A DNA stretch of 64,000 nt, from assembly GCF_022808695.1 (NCBI RefSeq), contig NZ_JAKZKW010000001.1, positions 372,001-436,000 on the forward strand, in the 5' to 3' direction. Position 1 is the first letter of the stretch. Every line of letters begins with the position of its first letter. The notes below the pieces were generated by a model that made no database searches, was not told the DNA's origin, and saw only the letters and a program-made list of their open reading frames with translations. The position numbers and the translations under genes were made by a program. This DNA is from Fundidesulfovibrio soli (GTDB taxonomy: Bacteria > Desulfobacterota > Desulfovibrionia > Desulfovibrionales > Desulfovibrionaceae). This document shows, piece after piece, positions 36,365-45,749 of this stretch.

Positions 36365-38767
36365 CTAGGCGTCCATGAGCTGTTTAGCGACTCGCACGGC
36401 CTCCACGGCGTCGGCGGCGTAGCCGTCAGCGCCGATGGACCGGGCATAGGCCTCAGAGACCACGGCCCCGCCCACGAAGACCTTCTGATCCATGCCGTTC
36501 TCGCGCAGCAGCTTCACCGTGTCCTCCATGCGGACCATGGTGGTGGTCATCAGGGCGGAAAGGCCGATCACGCGCGCCCCCTGCTCCCTGGCGGCCTCCA
36601 CGATCCGGGCGGCGGGCACGTCCTTGCCCAGGTCCAGCACGTCGAAGCCGTGGTTGGCCAGCATCAGGCCCACGATGTTCTTGCCGATGTCGTGGATGTC
36701 GCCCTCAACGGTGGCCAGCACGACCTTGGGCCGTACCGCCCCCTTGTTCGCGGCCTCCAGCAGGGGCTTGAGGCGGGCGAACCCGGCCTGCATGGTCTCG
36801 GCGGAGAGGAGCAGCTGGGGCAGGAAGTACTCCTTGCGCTCGTAGAGCACGCCCACGTCCATGATGCCCGGGATGAGCTCCTGGTTGAGGATGGCGTCGG
36901 GAGCCTCCCCGCGGGTAAGCGCCTCCTCCACCATTTCGAGCACCTGGGCCTTGCGCCCGGCCACCACGGCCTCGCGCAGGGTCTTCACCTCCACGGCGGC
37001 CTTTTTGGCTGTGACACCGCCCTCGCCCCCGCCGTATTTCCAGCCGGAGCAGGCCTCGATGAAGCGTCCGGCCTGCGGGTCGCGCGCCAGAAGCACCTCG
37101 GAGGCGAAGCCCACCTCGCGCGGCAGCGGCGTGGACGGGTTGGAGATGTGCGCGCCCATTCCCGCGCCCAGGCACATGGCCAGAAACGTGGAGTTGAGCA
37201 GCTCGCGCGCGGGCAGGCCGAAGGAAATGTTGGAAAGCCCCAGCACCGTGGGCAGCTTGAGCACATTGGCGCAGTGGCGGATGGTCTCCAGGCAGTGGCG
37301 GGCGGCCTCGGGCTTGGAGGAAACCGTCAGGGCAAGGGCGTCCACCAGCACGAGCCTGCGCGGGATGCCCAGAGCGTCGGATTTCGTAAGCAACGCCTCG
37401 ATGGCCGCGATGCGCTCCGCGGCCGTGACCGGGAGCTTCTTGCCAGCCAGGGGCAGCAGGATGAAGGGCGCGCCGTGCAGCTTGCACAGGGGGCCGAGCT
37501 CCTCCATGCGGCCGGGTTCGCCGCTGATGGAGTTCACCAGGGCGGAGCCGGGCACGGACCACAGGCCCTCCACCAGGGCTTCGGCCTTGGTGCTGTCCAG
37601 GCACAGGGGGGTAAGGAAGCGGCTGGAGAGCTGTTTGACCAGCCGGGGCAGCAGTTCATCCTCTTTCACCATGGGGGCGCCCACGTTCACGTCCAGCAGC
37701 CCGGCCCCGGCCTGCACCTGCTCTTCGGCAAGGCGCAGGGCCTCGGTGAACTCCCCGGCCTGCAGCTCCTCGGTGAGGACCTTCTTGCCCGTGGGGTTGA
37801 TGCGCTCGCCGATGCACACGGCGGGCAGCCCAACCCCGATGCACACGGAGCGCGAGCGGGAGGTGACCACCAGCGGGCGGCCCTCGGCGGGCTCGGGCCT
37901 GCTCCAGGCGCGGCCTTCGGCCAGCCTGGCCAGGGCCTGGATGTGCGCGGGCGTGGTGCCGCAGCAACCCGAAACGCACTTGGCGCCCATATCAAGGAAG
38001 GGAACCATGTGATCGGCGAACTCGTCGGGACCCATGGGGTAGACGGTCACGCCGTTTTCCAGGCGCGGCAGCCCGGCGTTGGGCTTGATGAAGAACGGCG
38101 TGTCGATGCGGGGCAGGAAATCCTTGGCCACCTGGACCATCTGCTCGGGGCCCAGTCCGCAGTTGACGCCGAGCAGGTCCACCCCGAGGTTCTGCATGGT
38201 GTCGGCGAAAACGGACGAAGGCGTCCCGGTGAGGGAGCCGGCCGGCTCGAAGGTCATGAGCACGGCCACGGGTAGGTCGCAGACCTCGCGCGTGGCCAGC
38301 ACCACGGCCTTGGCCTCGGCCAGGTCGAAGTGGGTCTCGGCGATGATAAGATCCGCCCCGCCTTCCACGAGGCCCCTGATCTGCTCGGCGAAAGCAGCCA
38401 CCATCTCACGCATGGTCACGGTGCCCAGAGGTTCGATGAAGTGGCCGGTGGGGCCCACGCTTCCCGCCACGAAGTTGGCGTCGCCAGCGGCCTGCCTGGC
38501 CACAAGGGCCATTTCGCGGCTCACGCGGCGGATGTCCGTGCCGGGGGGGAGCTTGAAGCGGGTGCCGCCGAAGGTGTTGGAGGTCACAACGCGGGCGCCG
38601 GCGCGGAGGTAGTCCTCGTGGACGGCGCGGACCATGCCCGGGTTGTCGAGGCCCCACAGTTCAGGGGATGCACCCGGGGGCAACCCCCTGGCCTGAAGCA
38701 ACGTGCCCATGGCACCGTCGAAAACTATGATGCCGCCGTCCGACAGCGCTTTGCGAAAATCCGCCAC
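36365..38767 (-). CDS. metH: Methionine synthase, cobalamin-dependent, short form
   Basis: The 800-aa enzyme starts with GTG behind AAGGAGGATGACTG. Domains in order: homocysteine-binding barrel with zinc ligands near GVNCGLG and CVSGCCGTTP, the methyltetrahydrofolate (pterin-binding) barrel, the cap, and the cobalamin-binding domain with VEGDIHDIGKNI (the DxHxxG motif). It transfers the methyl group of methyl-THF to homocysteine. The C-terminal activation domain of full-length MetH (about 1200 aa) is missing, as in many anaerobes, so cobalamin reactivation must come from another protein. No cobalamin riboswitch is visible upstream. Confidence 0.93.
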   Translation of the reverse strand: MADFRKALSDGGIIVFDGAMGTLLQARGLPPGASPELWGLDNPGMVRAVHEDYLRAGARVVTSNTFGGTRFKLPPGTDIRRVSREMALVARQAAGDANFVAGSVGPTGHFIEPLGTVTMREMVAAFAEQIRGLVEGGADLIIAETHFDLAEAKAVVLATREVCDLPVAVLMTFEPAGSLTGTPSSVFADTMQNLGVDLLGVNCGLGPEQMVQVAKDFLPRIDTPFFIKPNAGLPRLENGVTVYPMGPDEFADHMVPFLDMGAKCVSGCCGTTPAHIQALARLAEGRAWSRPEPAEGRPLVVTSRSRSVCIGVGLPAVCIGERINPTGKKVLTEELQAGEFTEALRLAEEQVQAGAGLLDVNVGAPMVKEDELLPRLVKQLSSRFLTPLCLDSTKAEALVEGLWSVPGSALVNSISGEPGRMEELGPLCKLHGAPFILLPLAGKKLPVTAAERIAAIEALLTKSDALGIPRRLVLVDALALTVSSKPEAARHCLETIRHCANVLKLPTVLGLSNISFGLPARELLNSTFLAMCLGAGMGAHISNPSTPLPREVGFASEVLLARDPQAGRFIEACSGWKYGGGEGGVTAKKAAVEVKTLREAVVAGRKAQVLEMVEEALTRGEAPDAILNQELIPGIMDVGVLYERKEYFLPQLLLSAETMQAGFARLKPLLEAANKGAVRPKVVLATVEGDIHDIGKNIVGLMLANHGFDVLDLGKDVPAARIVEAAREQGARVIGLSALMTTTMVRMEDTVKLLRENGMDQKVFVGGAVVSEAYARSIGADGYAADAVEAVRVAKQLMDA

Positions 38768-38882
38768 CAGTCATCCTCCTTGGGGGTCCGAGCCACGTTC
38801 TCGTACTGAAAATCGTTGAATCCGGCAAATGAAAAGCGTATGGATAATACCTTCCAGCGTTTTACGCCACTTGGACAAGTAC

Positions 38883-39938
38883 ATGAGCAACAGCACGAAC
38901 CAGCCCGAGGAGCCAGAACTCCTTCCTGCGGACGCCGAAGAGGTTTCTTCGGAGCACGACCTTTATTCGCCCGAAACGGAAGACTCCCCCGACGACGACG
39001 ATGCCGCCCTCGTCGCAGAGGCCGGCCTCGACGAGGAGGCCAACCTCCCCGCGTTGAAGGTGCAGCATGTGCCCGCCGCCTCCCGGGACAACCTGCACGC
39101 CTACCTGCGCGAGATCAGCAAGTTCCCCATGCTCAAGCCCGACGAGGAGTTCGAGCTTGCCCGCCGCGTGCGCGACGAGGGTGACCAGAAGGCGGCCTTC
39201 CGCCTGGTCACCTCGCACCTGCGCCTGGTGGTGAAGATCGCCATGGACTTCCAGCGCCGCTGGGCCCAGAACGTGGCGGACCTCATCCAGGAGGGCAACG
39301 TGGGGCTCATGCGGGCGGTGAAGAAGTTCGACCCCGAGAAGGGCATCAAGTTCTCCTACTACGCCGCCTACTGGATCAAGGCCTACATCCTTAAATACAT
39401 CATGGACAACTGGCGGCTCGTGCGCATCGGCACCACCCAGGCCCAGCGCACCCTGTTCTACAACCTGAACAAGGAACGCCAGCGCCTGACCTCGCAGGGC
39501 TTCGACCCGTCGGCGAGCAACATCTCAAAGAGCCTCAACGTCTCCGAGGCCGACGTGCTGGAGATGGACCAGCGCATGGCCCGCAACGACCTCTCGCTGG
39601 ACATCACCCTGGGCGACGATTCCACCTCCACCCGGCTGGACTACCTGCCCGCGCTCACCCCCGGCATCGAGGACATGCTCGCCAAGGACGAGATCGCGGG
39701 CTTGGTGGAGAAACACCTGCAGAGCATCATCCCGGAACTCTCCGACAAGGAGCGCGACCTGCTGGAGCAGCGCATCCTTTCCGACTCCCCGGTGACCCTG
39801 CGCGAAATCGGCAACAAGTACGGCATCACCCGCGAGCGGGTGCGCCAGATCGAGACCAGACTGCTCGAAAAGATCCGCAGCCACTTCGTCAAGCGCATAG
39901 GCGACTTCTCGGCAGAGTGGATCCGCAAAGAAGAGTGA
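38883..39938 (+). CDS. RNA polymerase sigma factor, RpoH (sigma-32)-like
   Basis: The likely ATG at 38883 gives 351 aa; an upstream ATG at 38829 is possible. After an acidic, low-complexity N-terminus of about 55 residues come region 1.2 (DNLHAYLREISKFPMLKPDEEFELARR), region 2 (NVADLIQEGNVGLMRAVKKFDPEKGIKFS), the RpoH-type GTTQAQRTLFYNL stretch and region 4 with YGITRERVRQIETRLLEKIR. It directs core RNA polymerase, probably to heat-shock or stress promoters. The acidic extension is unusual for sigma-32. It stands divergent from metH and is followed eight bases later by the TPR lipoprotein gene. Confidence 0.9.
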   Translation: MSNSTNQPEEPELLPADAEEVSSEHDLYSPETEDSPDDDDAALVAEAGLDEEANLPALKVQHVPAASRDNLHAYLREISKFPMLKPDEEFELARRVRDEGDQKAAFRLVTSHLRLVVKIAMDFQRRWAQNVADLIQEGNVGLMRAVKKFDPEKGIKFSYYAAYWIKAYILKYIMDNWRLVRIGTTQAQRTLFYNLNKERQRLTSQGFDPSASNISKSLNVSEADVLEMDQRMARNDLSLDITLGDDSTSTRLDYLPALTPGIEDMLAKDEIAGLVEKHLQSIIPELSDKERDLLEQRILSDSPVTLREIGNKYGITRERVRQIETRLLEKIRSHFVKRIGDFSAEWIRKEE

Positions 39939-39945
39939 AGCCCCC

Positions 39946-41613
39946 ATGTTCAGATACGCCTTCGTCATCGCCCTGGCGCTCGGCCTTGCCGCCTGCGCCC
40001 CGAAGAAACCCGCGCCCGCTGACGTGACCGAGAGGGGCCTCTCCCCCCAGGCCGCCGCGGACTACTATTTCCTCATCTACCAGGATCTCTCCCGCAAGGG
40101 GCAACCCCAGCAGGGGGCTGCCGTGCTGGAGAAGATCATTGAGCTCGCGCCCACCCCGGAACTCTACCGCGACCTGGCCAACATCTATTGGGGCATGGCC
40201 CAGCCCGACAAGACGCGCGAGGTGCTGGAGCGCGGCCTGGCCGTCTACCCGGAGGACAAGACCCTCCACTTCTACATGGCCAACTCCTTCCTGCTGCAGC
40301 GACGCTACGACGAGGCCATGGCCGTGCTGCGCAAGTATCTGGCCGCGCACCCCAAGGACCAGACCGCCAGCCAGGAGCTGGCCTCCATCATGGTCGGGGC
40401 GGGAAAGAACCAGGAAGCCCTGGACTTCATGGCCTCCCTCCCCAAGGAGCGCCGCACCCCGGCCATGGCCTACTACGAGTCCAAGGCCTACAACGCCATG
40501 GGCAAGCAGAAGCAGGCCACCGAGAAGCTCCGCCAAGCCCTGCGCGAGGACCCCAACCAGATGGCCGCGTGGTCCGAGCTGGCCTTCCAGTACGAGAAAG
40601 CGGGCGACTTCAAGCAGGCCGAGGAGGCCTACCGCCGCATCCTCGACCTGGGCGAGGACAGCCCCGAACTCTGGATCAGGCTCATCCGCCTGGCGCTGAA
40701 GCAGAAGAAGCCCGACAAGGCCCTGGCTCTGCTTGAGAAAGCCCCCAACGACCGCTCCTTCCTCTTCGAGGTCATGGGCATATTCGTGGACGCGGGCTAT
40801 CAGAACGCCGCGGCCCAGGTGCTGGACAAACTCTCTCAGGACCAGCCCGACAACCCGGACGTTCTGTTCATCCAGGCCATGCTGGCCGTGGAGAAGGAGA
40901 ACAACCTGGACAAGGCCTTCGAGCTGCTCTCCCGCATCCCCAAGGACAACAAGCTCTACGACAAGGCCCTGAGCACCCGTATCCAACTGGCCATCGACGC
41001 CACGCAGTTCGAACGGGCCAAGCCCCTCATTCAGGAAGGCAGGCAGCTCTTTCCCGACCGCATCGAGTACCGCTTCCTGGAGGCCGTGCTCTACGACAAG
41101 CAGGGCGACCTGGAGAAGGCCTCGGCCGCCTACGCCGACACCGTGCGCGCCTTCCCCGGCAACGCCGACGCCGTGTACCGCTACGCCGTCTCCCTGGAGC
41201 GCCTGAAGCGCCAGGACGAGGCCCTGGACATGATGGAGAAGGTGCTGGCCCAAGCCCCCGGAAACCCCGACGCCCTGAACTTCGTGGCCTACGCCCTGGC
41301 CGAGCAGGGCCGCGACCTGGACCGCGCCCTGGACCTGATCACCCGGGCCCTGGTGGTGAGCCCCGACAACCCCTACTACATCGACACCCTGGCCTGGGTG
41401 CACTTCAAGCGCGGCGACAACAAGCAGGCCTGGGCCGAAATCCAGCGCGCCGTATCCAAGACCGTCGAGGACCCGGCCATCTACGAGCACTACGGCGATA
41501 TCGCCGCCGCCATGGGCAACCGCAAGCAGGCCCAGGCCGGATACAAGAAGTCGCTGGAGATGAAGCCCTCCAACGCCAACGAGATCAAACGCAAGCTGGA
41601 CGGCCTGAAATGA
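39946..41613 (+). CDS. TPR-repeat lipoprotein
   Basis: The 555-aa product has a lipobox (LAAC, Cys17) and then about a dozen tetratricopeptide repeats covering most of the chain, for example PDKTREVLERGLAVYPEDK and NPDALNFVAYALAEQG. Such lipoproteins act as scaffolds at the outer or inner membrane, often for envelope assembly. Its last four bases overlap the next lipoprotein gene (ATGA), so the two are translationally coupled and probably work together. Confidence 0.9.
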   Translation: MFRYAFVIALALGLAACAPKKPAPADVTERGLSPQAAADYYFLIYQDLSRKGQPQQGAAVLEKIIELAPTPELYRDLANIYWGMAQPDKTREVLERGLAVYPEDKTLHFYMANSFLLQRRYDEAMAVLRKYLAAHPKDQTASQELASIMVGAGKNQEALDFMASLPKERRTPAMAYYESKAYNAMGKQKQATEKLRQALREDPNQMAAWSELAFQYEKAGDFKQAEEAYRRILDLGEDSPELWIRLIRLALKQKKPDKALALLEKAPNDRSFLFEVMGIFVDAGYQNAAAQVLDKLSQDQPDNPDVLFIQAMLAVEKENNLDKAFELLSRIPKDNKLYDKALSTRIQLAIDATQFERAKPLIQEGRQLFPDRIEYRFLEAVLYDKQGDLEKASAAYADTVRAFPGNADAVYRYAVSLERLKRQDEALDMMEKVLAQAPGNPDALNFVAYALAEQGRDLDRALDLITRALVVSPDNPYYIDTLAWVHFKRGDNKQAWAEIQRAVSKTVEDPAIYEHYGDIAAAMGNRKQAQAGYKKSLEMKPSNANEIKRKLDGLK

Positions 41614-42437
41614 TCCGCAGCGCCGCCAACGCCTGGCGCGCCCTGCTTCTGGCCGCGCTGTGCCTGGCCGCCCTGAGCGGCTGCGCGCCCAAGCCGACGG
41701 CTACCGGGGCGGGCGAAGGCCCGCAGCCCCAGGCCCTCTGGGCCCAGCTCATGGCCGGGGGGGCTCAGGCCAAGTCGTTCACGCTCACGGCCAGCCTCTC
41801 CCTGCAGTCGTCCAAGAAGTCTGCCCGCCTGCTGGCGCGCTTCTGGGGCAACCTGGACAGGCCCCTGCGCCTGGACCTCTCAACCGGCATGGGGCAGGTG
41901 TTCTCCATGTGGCGGGAGGACGCGCAAGGCTGGCTGGCGGTGTATCCGTCCGCCAATCAGGCCTTCACCCACACGAGCACCAAGGCGGCCCTCTCCCGCC
42001 TGGGGATGCCCTTCCCGTTCGGCATGAAGGAGCTGGCCGCCGTCAGCGTGGGCAGCTTCGGGCTGATACTGCCGCCCAACTATTCGAGCGTGAAAAAAAT
42101 CCCCAACGGTTTCGTTTACTCCTTCCCGGCCTCCTCGCCGGTGGCCGCCCTCACCCTTGACTTCGAGGGAAAACCCATTCATCTCACCGGCCGGGGCGTG
42201 GAACCCTGGAACGTCGAGCTCGCCGATTTCGCGCCCTCTCAGGCCGGGCGGCCCCCCATGGCCCAGCTCATCACGCTGACCACGCCGGGGGGCGTTCAGG
42301 CCGTCCTGCGCGTCAAGAAGCTGGAACTGAGCGCGGAGCCCATGCCCTTGCAGTCTCTGGAACTCACCCCACCGCCCCAGGCGCGCCACATCCCCCTGGA
42401 CCGCGAAGGCGACTTCCAGACGCCGGACATCCCCTAG
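41610..42437 (+). CDS. LolB-like outer-membrane lipoprotein
   Basis: The 275-aa product has a lipobox (LSGC, Cys25). The mature part has a beta-rich pattern with FTLTASLSLQSSKKSARLLARFWGN, RLDLSTGMGQVFSMWREDAQGWL and a late GVQAVLRVKKLEL strand, which resembles LolB/DUF4292 lipid-binding folds that receive lipoproteins at the outer membrane. Similarity is by pattern only, so the name is tentative. The start overlaps the TPR lipoprotein stop. Confidence 0.7.
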   Translation: MIRSAANAWRALLLAALCLAALSGCAPKPTATGAGEGPQPQALWAQLMAGGAQAKSFTLTASLSLQSSKKSARLLARFWGNLDRPLRLDLSTGMGQVFSMWREDAQGWLAVYPSANQAFTHTSTKAALSRLGMPFPFGMKELAAVSVGSFGLILPPNYSSVKKIPNGFVYSFPASSPVAALTLDFEGKPIHLTGRGVEPWNVELADFAPSQAGRPPMAQLITLTTPGGVQAVLRVKKLELSAEPMPLQSLELTPPPQARHIPLDREGDFQTPDIP

Positions 42438-42558
42438 GATTTTTCCGGCCCAGGTCCGCACGGTCGGCCAAGGCCAGTACGGACCGCCATCCCGGAGGCC
42501 CCGCCCCGGGGATCGGACACAGCGCGCCCCTGGCGCAAACCAGTCACGGATATCAGCC

Positions 42559-42993
42559 ATGAGCACACCCGTCATCTTCGGCTCCGACCACGCGGGCTTC
42601 GCCCTCAAGGAACAACTCAAGGCTTTCGCCTCCAAACTCGGGGTGCAGGTCGTGGACGTGGGCTGCGACAGCCTCCAGAGCTGCGACTACCCCCTCTTCG
42701 CCGAAAAGCTCTGCAGCCGCGTCCTGGCCGACAAGTGCCTGGGCGTGCTCATCTGCGGCACCGGGCTCGGCATGTCCATGGCTGCCAACCGCCGCGCGGG
42801 CATCCGCGCCGCGCTGTGCGCCAACGAGTACATGGCCCGCATGACGCGCCTGCACAACAACGCCAACGTGCTCTGCCTTGGCGAGCGCTGGATGGGCGCG
42901 GGCCTGGCCGAATCCGTCCTGGAAACCTTCATCAAGACCGAGTTCGAGGGCGGACGCCACCAGCGCCGCATCGACCTCTTCGATTCTCTTTAA
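42559..42993 (+). CDS. rpiB: Ribose-5-phosphate isomerase B
   Basis: The 144-aa enzyme shows GSDHAGFALKEQL at the start and the catalytic Cys66 in CGTGLGMSMAANR, with the RpiB/LacAB ending FEGGRHQRRIDLF. It interconverts ribose 5-phosphate and ribulose 5-phosphate in the non-oxidative pentose phosphate pathway. The gene for transketolase of the same pathway begins 20 bases downstream. Confidence 0.96.
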   Translation: MSTPVIFGSDHAGFALKEQLKAFASKLGVQVVDVGCDSLQSCDYPLFAEKLCSRVLADKCLGVLICGTGLGMSMAANRRAGIRAALCANEYMARMTRLHNNANVLCLGERWMGAGLAESVLETFIKTEFEGGRHQRRIDLFDSL

Positions 42994-43012
42994 TCACAAC
43001 AAGGAACCGCAT

Positions 43013-45007
43013 ATGTCCGCGCTTGCCGAGAAGGACCGGTTGACGGTCAACGTGATCAAGGGCCTCGTCATGGACGCCGTGCGCAAGGCCAACTCCGGCC
43101 ACCCCGGCGGGGCCATGTCCTCCGCCGACTTCGCCTACGTCCTGTTCAAGGATTTCCTGAAGTACTCCCCCGACGACCCCAAGTGGTTCAACCGCGACCG
43201 CTTCGTGCTCTCCGCCGGACACGAGTCCACCCTGCTCTACAGCCTGCTGACCCTGGCCGGCGTGCTCACCGTTGACGACCTCAAGCACTTCCGCCAGTTC
43301 GGCTCCCGCACGCCCGGCCACCCCGAGCAGCACATGACCCCCGGCGTGGAGGCCACCACCGGCCCCCTGGGCCAGGGCCTGGCCATGGCCGTGGGCATGG
43401 CCACCGCCGAGGCCATGCTGCGCGCGCGCATGGGCGAGGAGATCTGCAGCCACTACACCTACGTGCTGGCCTCCGACGGCGACCTGCAGGAGCCCGTTTG
43501 CCTGGGCGCGGCCTCCCTGGCCGGACTGTGGAAGCTGGGTAAGCTCATCGTCTTCTACGATTCCAACAAGGTGCAGTTGGCCGGCCCCACCACCCGTTGC
43601 GACTGCACCGACTACCGCAAGATCTTCGAGGGCTTCTGCTGGAGCGTGATCGACGTGGACGGCCACGACCATGAAGCCATCCGCAAAGCCGTGATGCAGG
43701 CCCAGCTCGACTCAAGCTGCCCCACGCTGATCATCGGGCACACCACCATGGCCAAGGGCACTGCCAGCCGCGAGGGCGACTTCGAGACCCACGGCGCTCC
43801 CCTGCCCGCCGAGGAGATCGCGGCCACCAAGCGCAAGCTGGGCCTGCCCGACGACAAGGATTTCTACCTGCCCGAGGAGGCCGTGGAGCACTTCCGCACG
43901 CGCTTCCCCGCCCTGCGCGCCGCCGCCGCGGAATGGACCAAGACCTTCGAGAAGAAGCTCGACGCCGACGAGGCCTTCCAGGACCTCTGGCGCATCACCA
44001 AACGCTCCCCCGGCAACCGCGGTTTCGCCTGGCCCGCCTTCGAGCCGGGCAGCAAGGTTGCCACCCGCTCCGCCTGGGGCAAGTGCCTGTACGCCCTGAT
44101 CGAGCAGCTGCCCATCCTGGTGGGCGGCTCCGCCGACCTGGACCCCTCCAACCAGACCATGAAGTTCCGTGAGACCACGGGCGACTTCAACACATCCACT
44201 CCCCTGGGCCGCAACCTGCCCTTCGGCGTGCGCGAGTTTCCCATGGGCGCCATCTGCAACGGCATCGCCCTGCACGGCGGGCTGGTTCCCTTTGGTGCGA
44301 CCTTCCTGATGTTCTCCGACTATGAGCGCAGCGCGCTGCGCATGTCCGCCCTGCAGCAGCTGCCGGTGCTGCACGTCTTCACCCACGACTCCTTCTGGGT
44401 CGGCGAGGACGGCCCCACCCACCAGCCCATCGAGCATGTCAGCTCGCTGCGGCTGATCCCCAACATGCTGGTGCTGCGCCCCGCCGAGGCCATCGAGACC
44501 GCCCTCTGCCTGGAGACCGCCCTGACCCAGACCACGCGCCCCAGCAGCCTGCTGCTCACCCGCCAGAACCTGCCCGTGTTCGACCCTGCCCAGCTTCCGG
44601 CAGTCACGGACGGCGCCAGGAAGGGCGGCTACGTGCTGCTGGACGCCCCCGGCGGCGAGCCTGACCTGATCATCCTGGCCTCCGGCTCCGAAGTGCACCT
44701 GGCCCTGGCCGCCGCCAAGGAACTCACCGAGCGCAAGGTGCGCGTGGTGAGCATGCCCTCGATGGAACTCTTCGACGAGCAGCCCGACGAGTACAAGCAG
44801 GCCGTCCTGCCCAGGCAGTGCACCGCGCGCGTGGCCATCGAAGCCGGACGCCCCGAACTGTGGTACAAATACGTGGGCCTGGACAGCCTGGTCATCGGGC
44901 TCTCCCACTTCGGCCACTCCGCTCCGGCCGAGCGCCTGGCCCAGGAATACGGCTTCACCGCGGAAAGCTGCATCGACCGCATACGTAAGAAGCTGGCCCA
45001 GGCCTAG
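43013..45007 (+). CDS. tkt: Transketolase
   Basis: The ATG at 43013 behind AAGGAAC gives 664 aa, the normal length. The thiamin diphosphate region has SGHPGGAMSSADF, GPLGQGLAMAVGMA and the GDG-type SDGDLQEP motif, the Pyr domain has VREFPMGAICNGIALHGG, and HDSFWVGEDGPTHQP is the substrate region. It transfers two-carbon units between sugar phosphates. A strong terminator follows. Confidence 0.96.
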   Translation: MSALAEKDRLTVNVIKGLVMDAVRKANSGHPGGAMSSADFAYVLFKDFLKYSPDDPKWFNRDRFVLSAGHESTLLYSLLTLAGVLTVDDLKHFRQFGSRTPGHPEQHMTPGVEATTGPLGQGLAMAVGMATAEAMLRARMGEEICSHYTYVLASDGDLQEPVCLGAASLAGLWKLGKLIVFYDSNKVQLAGPTTRCDCTDYRKIFEGFCWSVIDVDGHDHEAIRKAVMQAQLDSSCPTLIIGHTTMAKGTASREGDFETHGAPLPAEEIAATKRKLGLPDDKDFYLPEEAVEHFRTRFPALRAAAAEWTKTFEKKLDADEAFQDLWRITKRSPGNRGFAWPAFEPGSKVATRSAWGKCLYALIEQLPILVGGSADLDPSNQTMKFRETTGDFNTSTPLGRNLPFGVREFPMGAICNGIALHGGLVPFGATFLMFSDYERSALRMSALQQLPVLHVFTHDSFWVGEDGPTHQPIEHVSSLRLIPNMLVLRPAEAIETALCLETALTQTTRPSSLLLTRQNLPVFDPAQLPAVTDGARKGGYVLLDAPGGEPDLIILASGSEVHLALAAAKELTERKVRVVSMPSMELFDEQPDEYKQAVLPRQCTARVAIEAGRPELWYKYVGLDSLVIGLSHFGHSAPAERLAQEYGFTAESCIDRIRKKLAQA

Positions 45008-45034
45008 CCCGGGTTCGTCAGACGCCCTCAAAAC

Positions 45035-45064
45035 CGGGGAGGCCTGTGCCTCCCCGTTTTTTTT
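45035..45064 (+). terminator. Terminator after transketolase
   Basis: CGGGGAGGC and GCCTCCCCG form a 9-bp stem with a CTGT loop, followed by eight T residues. Confidence 0.95.
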
Positions 45065-45129
45065 CTGCTCATATCCTCAGCTATTTAGATCGAATGGAAT
45101 CTTATGAACTTATTAATCAATGACGGATG

Positions 45130-45156
45130 TTGACTTGTTCGCAAGAATGGTATAAC
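45130..45156 (+). promoter_or_regulatory. Promoter and long AT-rich leader of the RRM gene
   Basis: TTGACT and TATAAC are 15 bases apart; transcription would start near 45163, leaving a leader of about 100 bases before the RRM gene. The 45065-45263 stretch is AT-rich compared with neighbours, as seen in cold-shock mRNAs, but no folding could be confirmed by eye. Confidence 0.5.
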
Positions 45157-45263
45157 TTAAATCTAATTCAGGCATCGGTCATCATTGAGGTTGGGTCTTA
45201 GCATGTGCTTCGCTCCTGGTCTGATGAGAATGAATGCCAACACTTAATTGGAGCGTATCGCAC

Positions 45264-45554
45264 ATGTCCAAGAAACTTTACGTCGGCAACCTTCCCTTTT
45301 CCACCACTGAGGACTCCGTCCGCGCCCACTTCTCCCCCTACGGCGAGGTTCTCTCGGTTGCCCTGATCACAGACCGCGAAACCGGCCGCCTGCGCGGCTT
45401 CGGCTTCGTCGAGATGAACGACGAAGGCGCTGTGGCCGCCATCGAGGCCCTCGACGGCCAGAGCTTCGGCGGTCGCACCCTGAAGATCAACGAAGCCCAG
45501 GAGCGCGCCCCCCGCCCCTCCTACGGCGATCGTTCCAACCGCCGCCCCTGGTAA
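45264..45554 (+). CDS. RNA-binding protein with one RRM domain
   Basis: The ATG at 45264 follows TTGGAGC and gives 96 aa. Residues 4-80 are one RNA recognition motif: RNP2 LYVGNL at 5-10 and RNP1 RGFGFVEM near 45-52, with beta-strand LKINEAQ at the end. The basic tail RAPRPSYGDRSNRRPW is short. It binds single-stranded RNA; related bacterial proteins respond to cold or act as RNA chaperones. A terminator on each side makes it monocistronic. Confidence 0.95.
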   Translation: MSKKLYVGNLPFSTTEDSVRAHFSPYGEVLSVALITDRETGRLRGFGFVEMNDEGAVAAIEALDGQSFGGRTLKINEAQERAPRPSYGDRSNRRPW

Positions 45555-45578
45555 TCCCAGGTCAGCACAGCGATCACG

Positions 45579-45609
45579 GCCCCGCGCTCCCAGGAGCGCG
45601 GGGCTTTTT
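45579..45609 (+). terminator. Terminator of the RRM gene
   Basis: An 11-bp stem GCCCCGCGCTC/GAGCGCGGGGC with a CCAG-sized loop ends in five T residues. Confidence 0.92.
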
Positions 45610-45749
45610 CTTGCCGGGCAGCCGCCCGGGCCACTTCGAGGCAGGCCATTACAGAGGGCTGCGGCAACTGGCGGCGCGCTGACCGACCGCCCTTTACTGC
45701 CCGGGCATTTTTAACTACCCTCCCGCCACAACATCACCCGGAGCACGCC

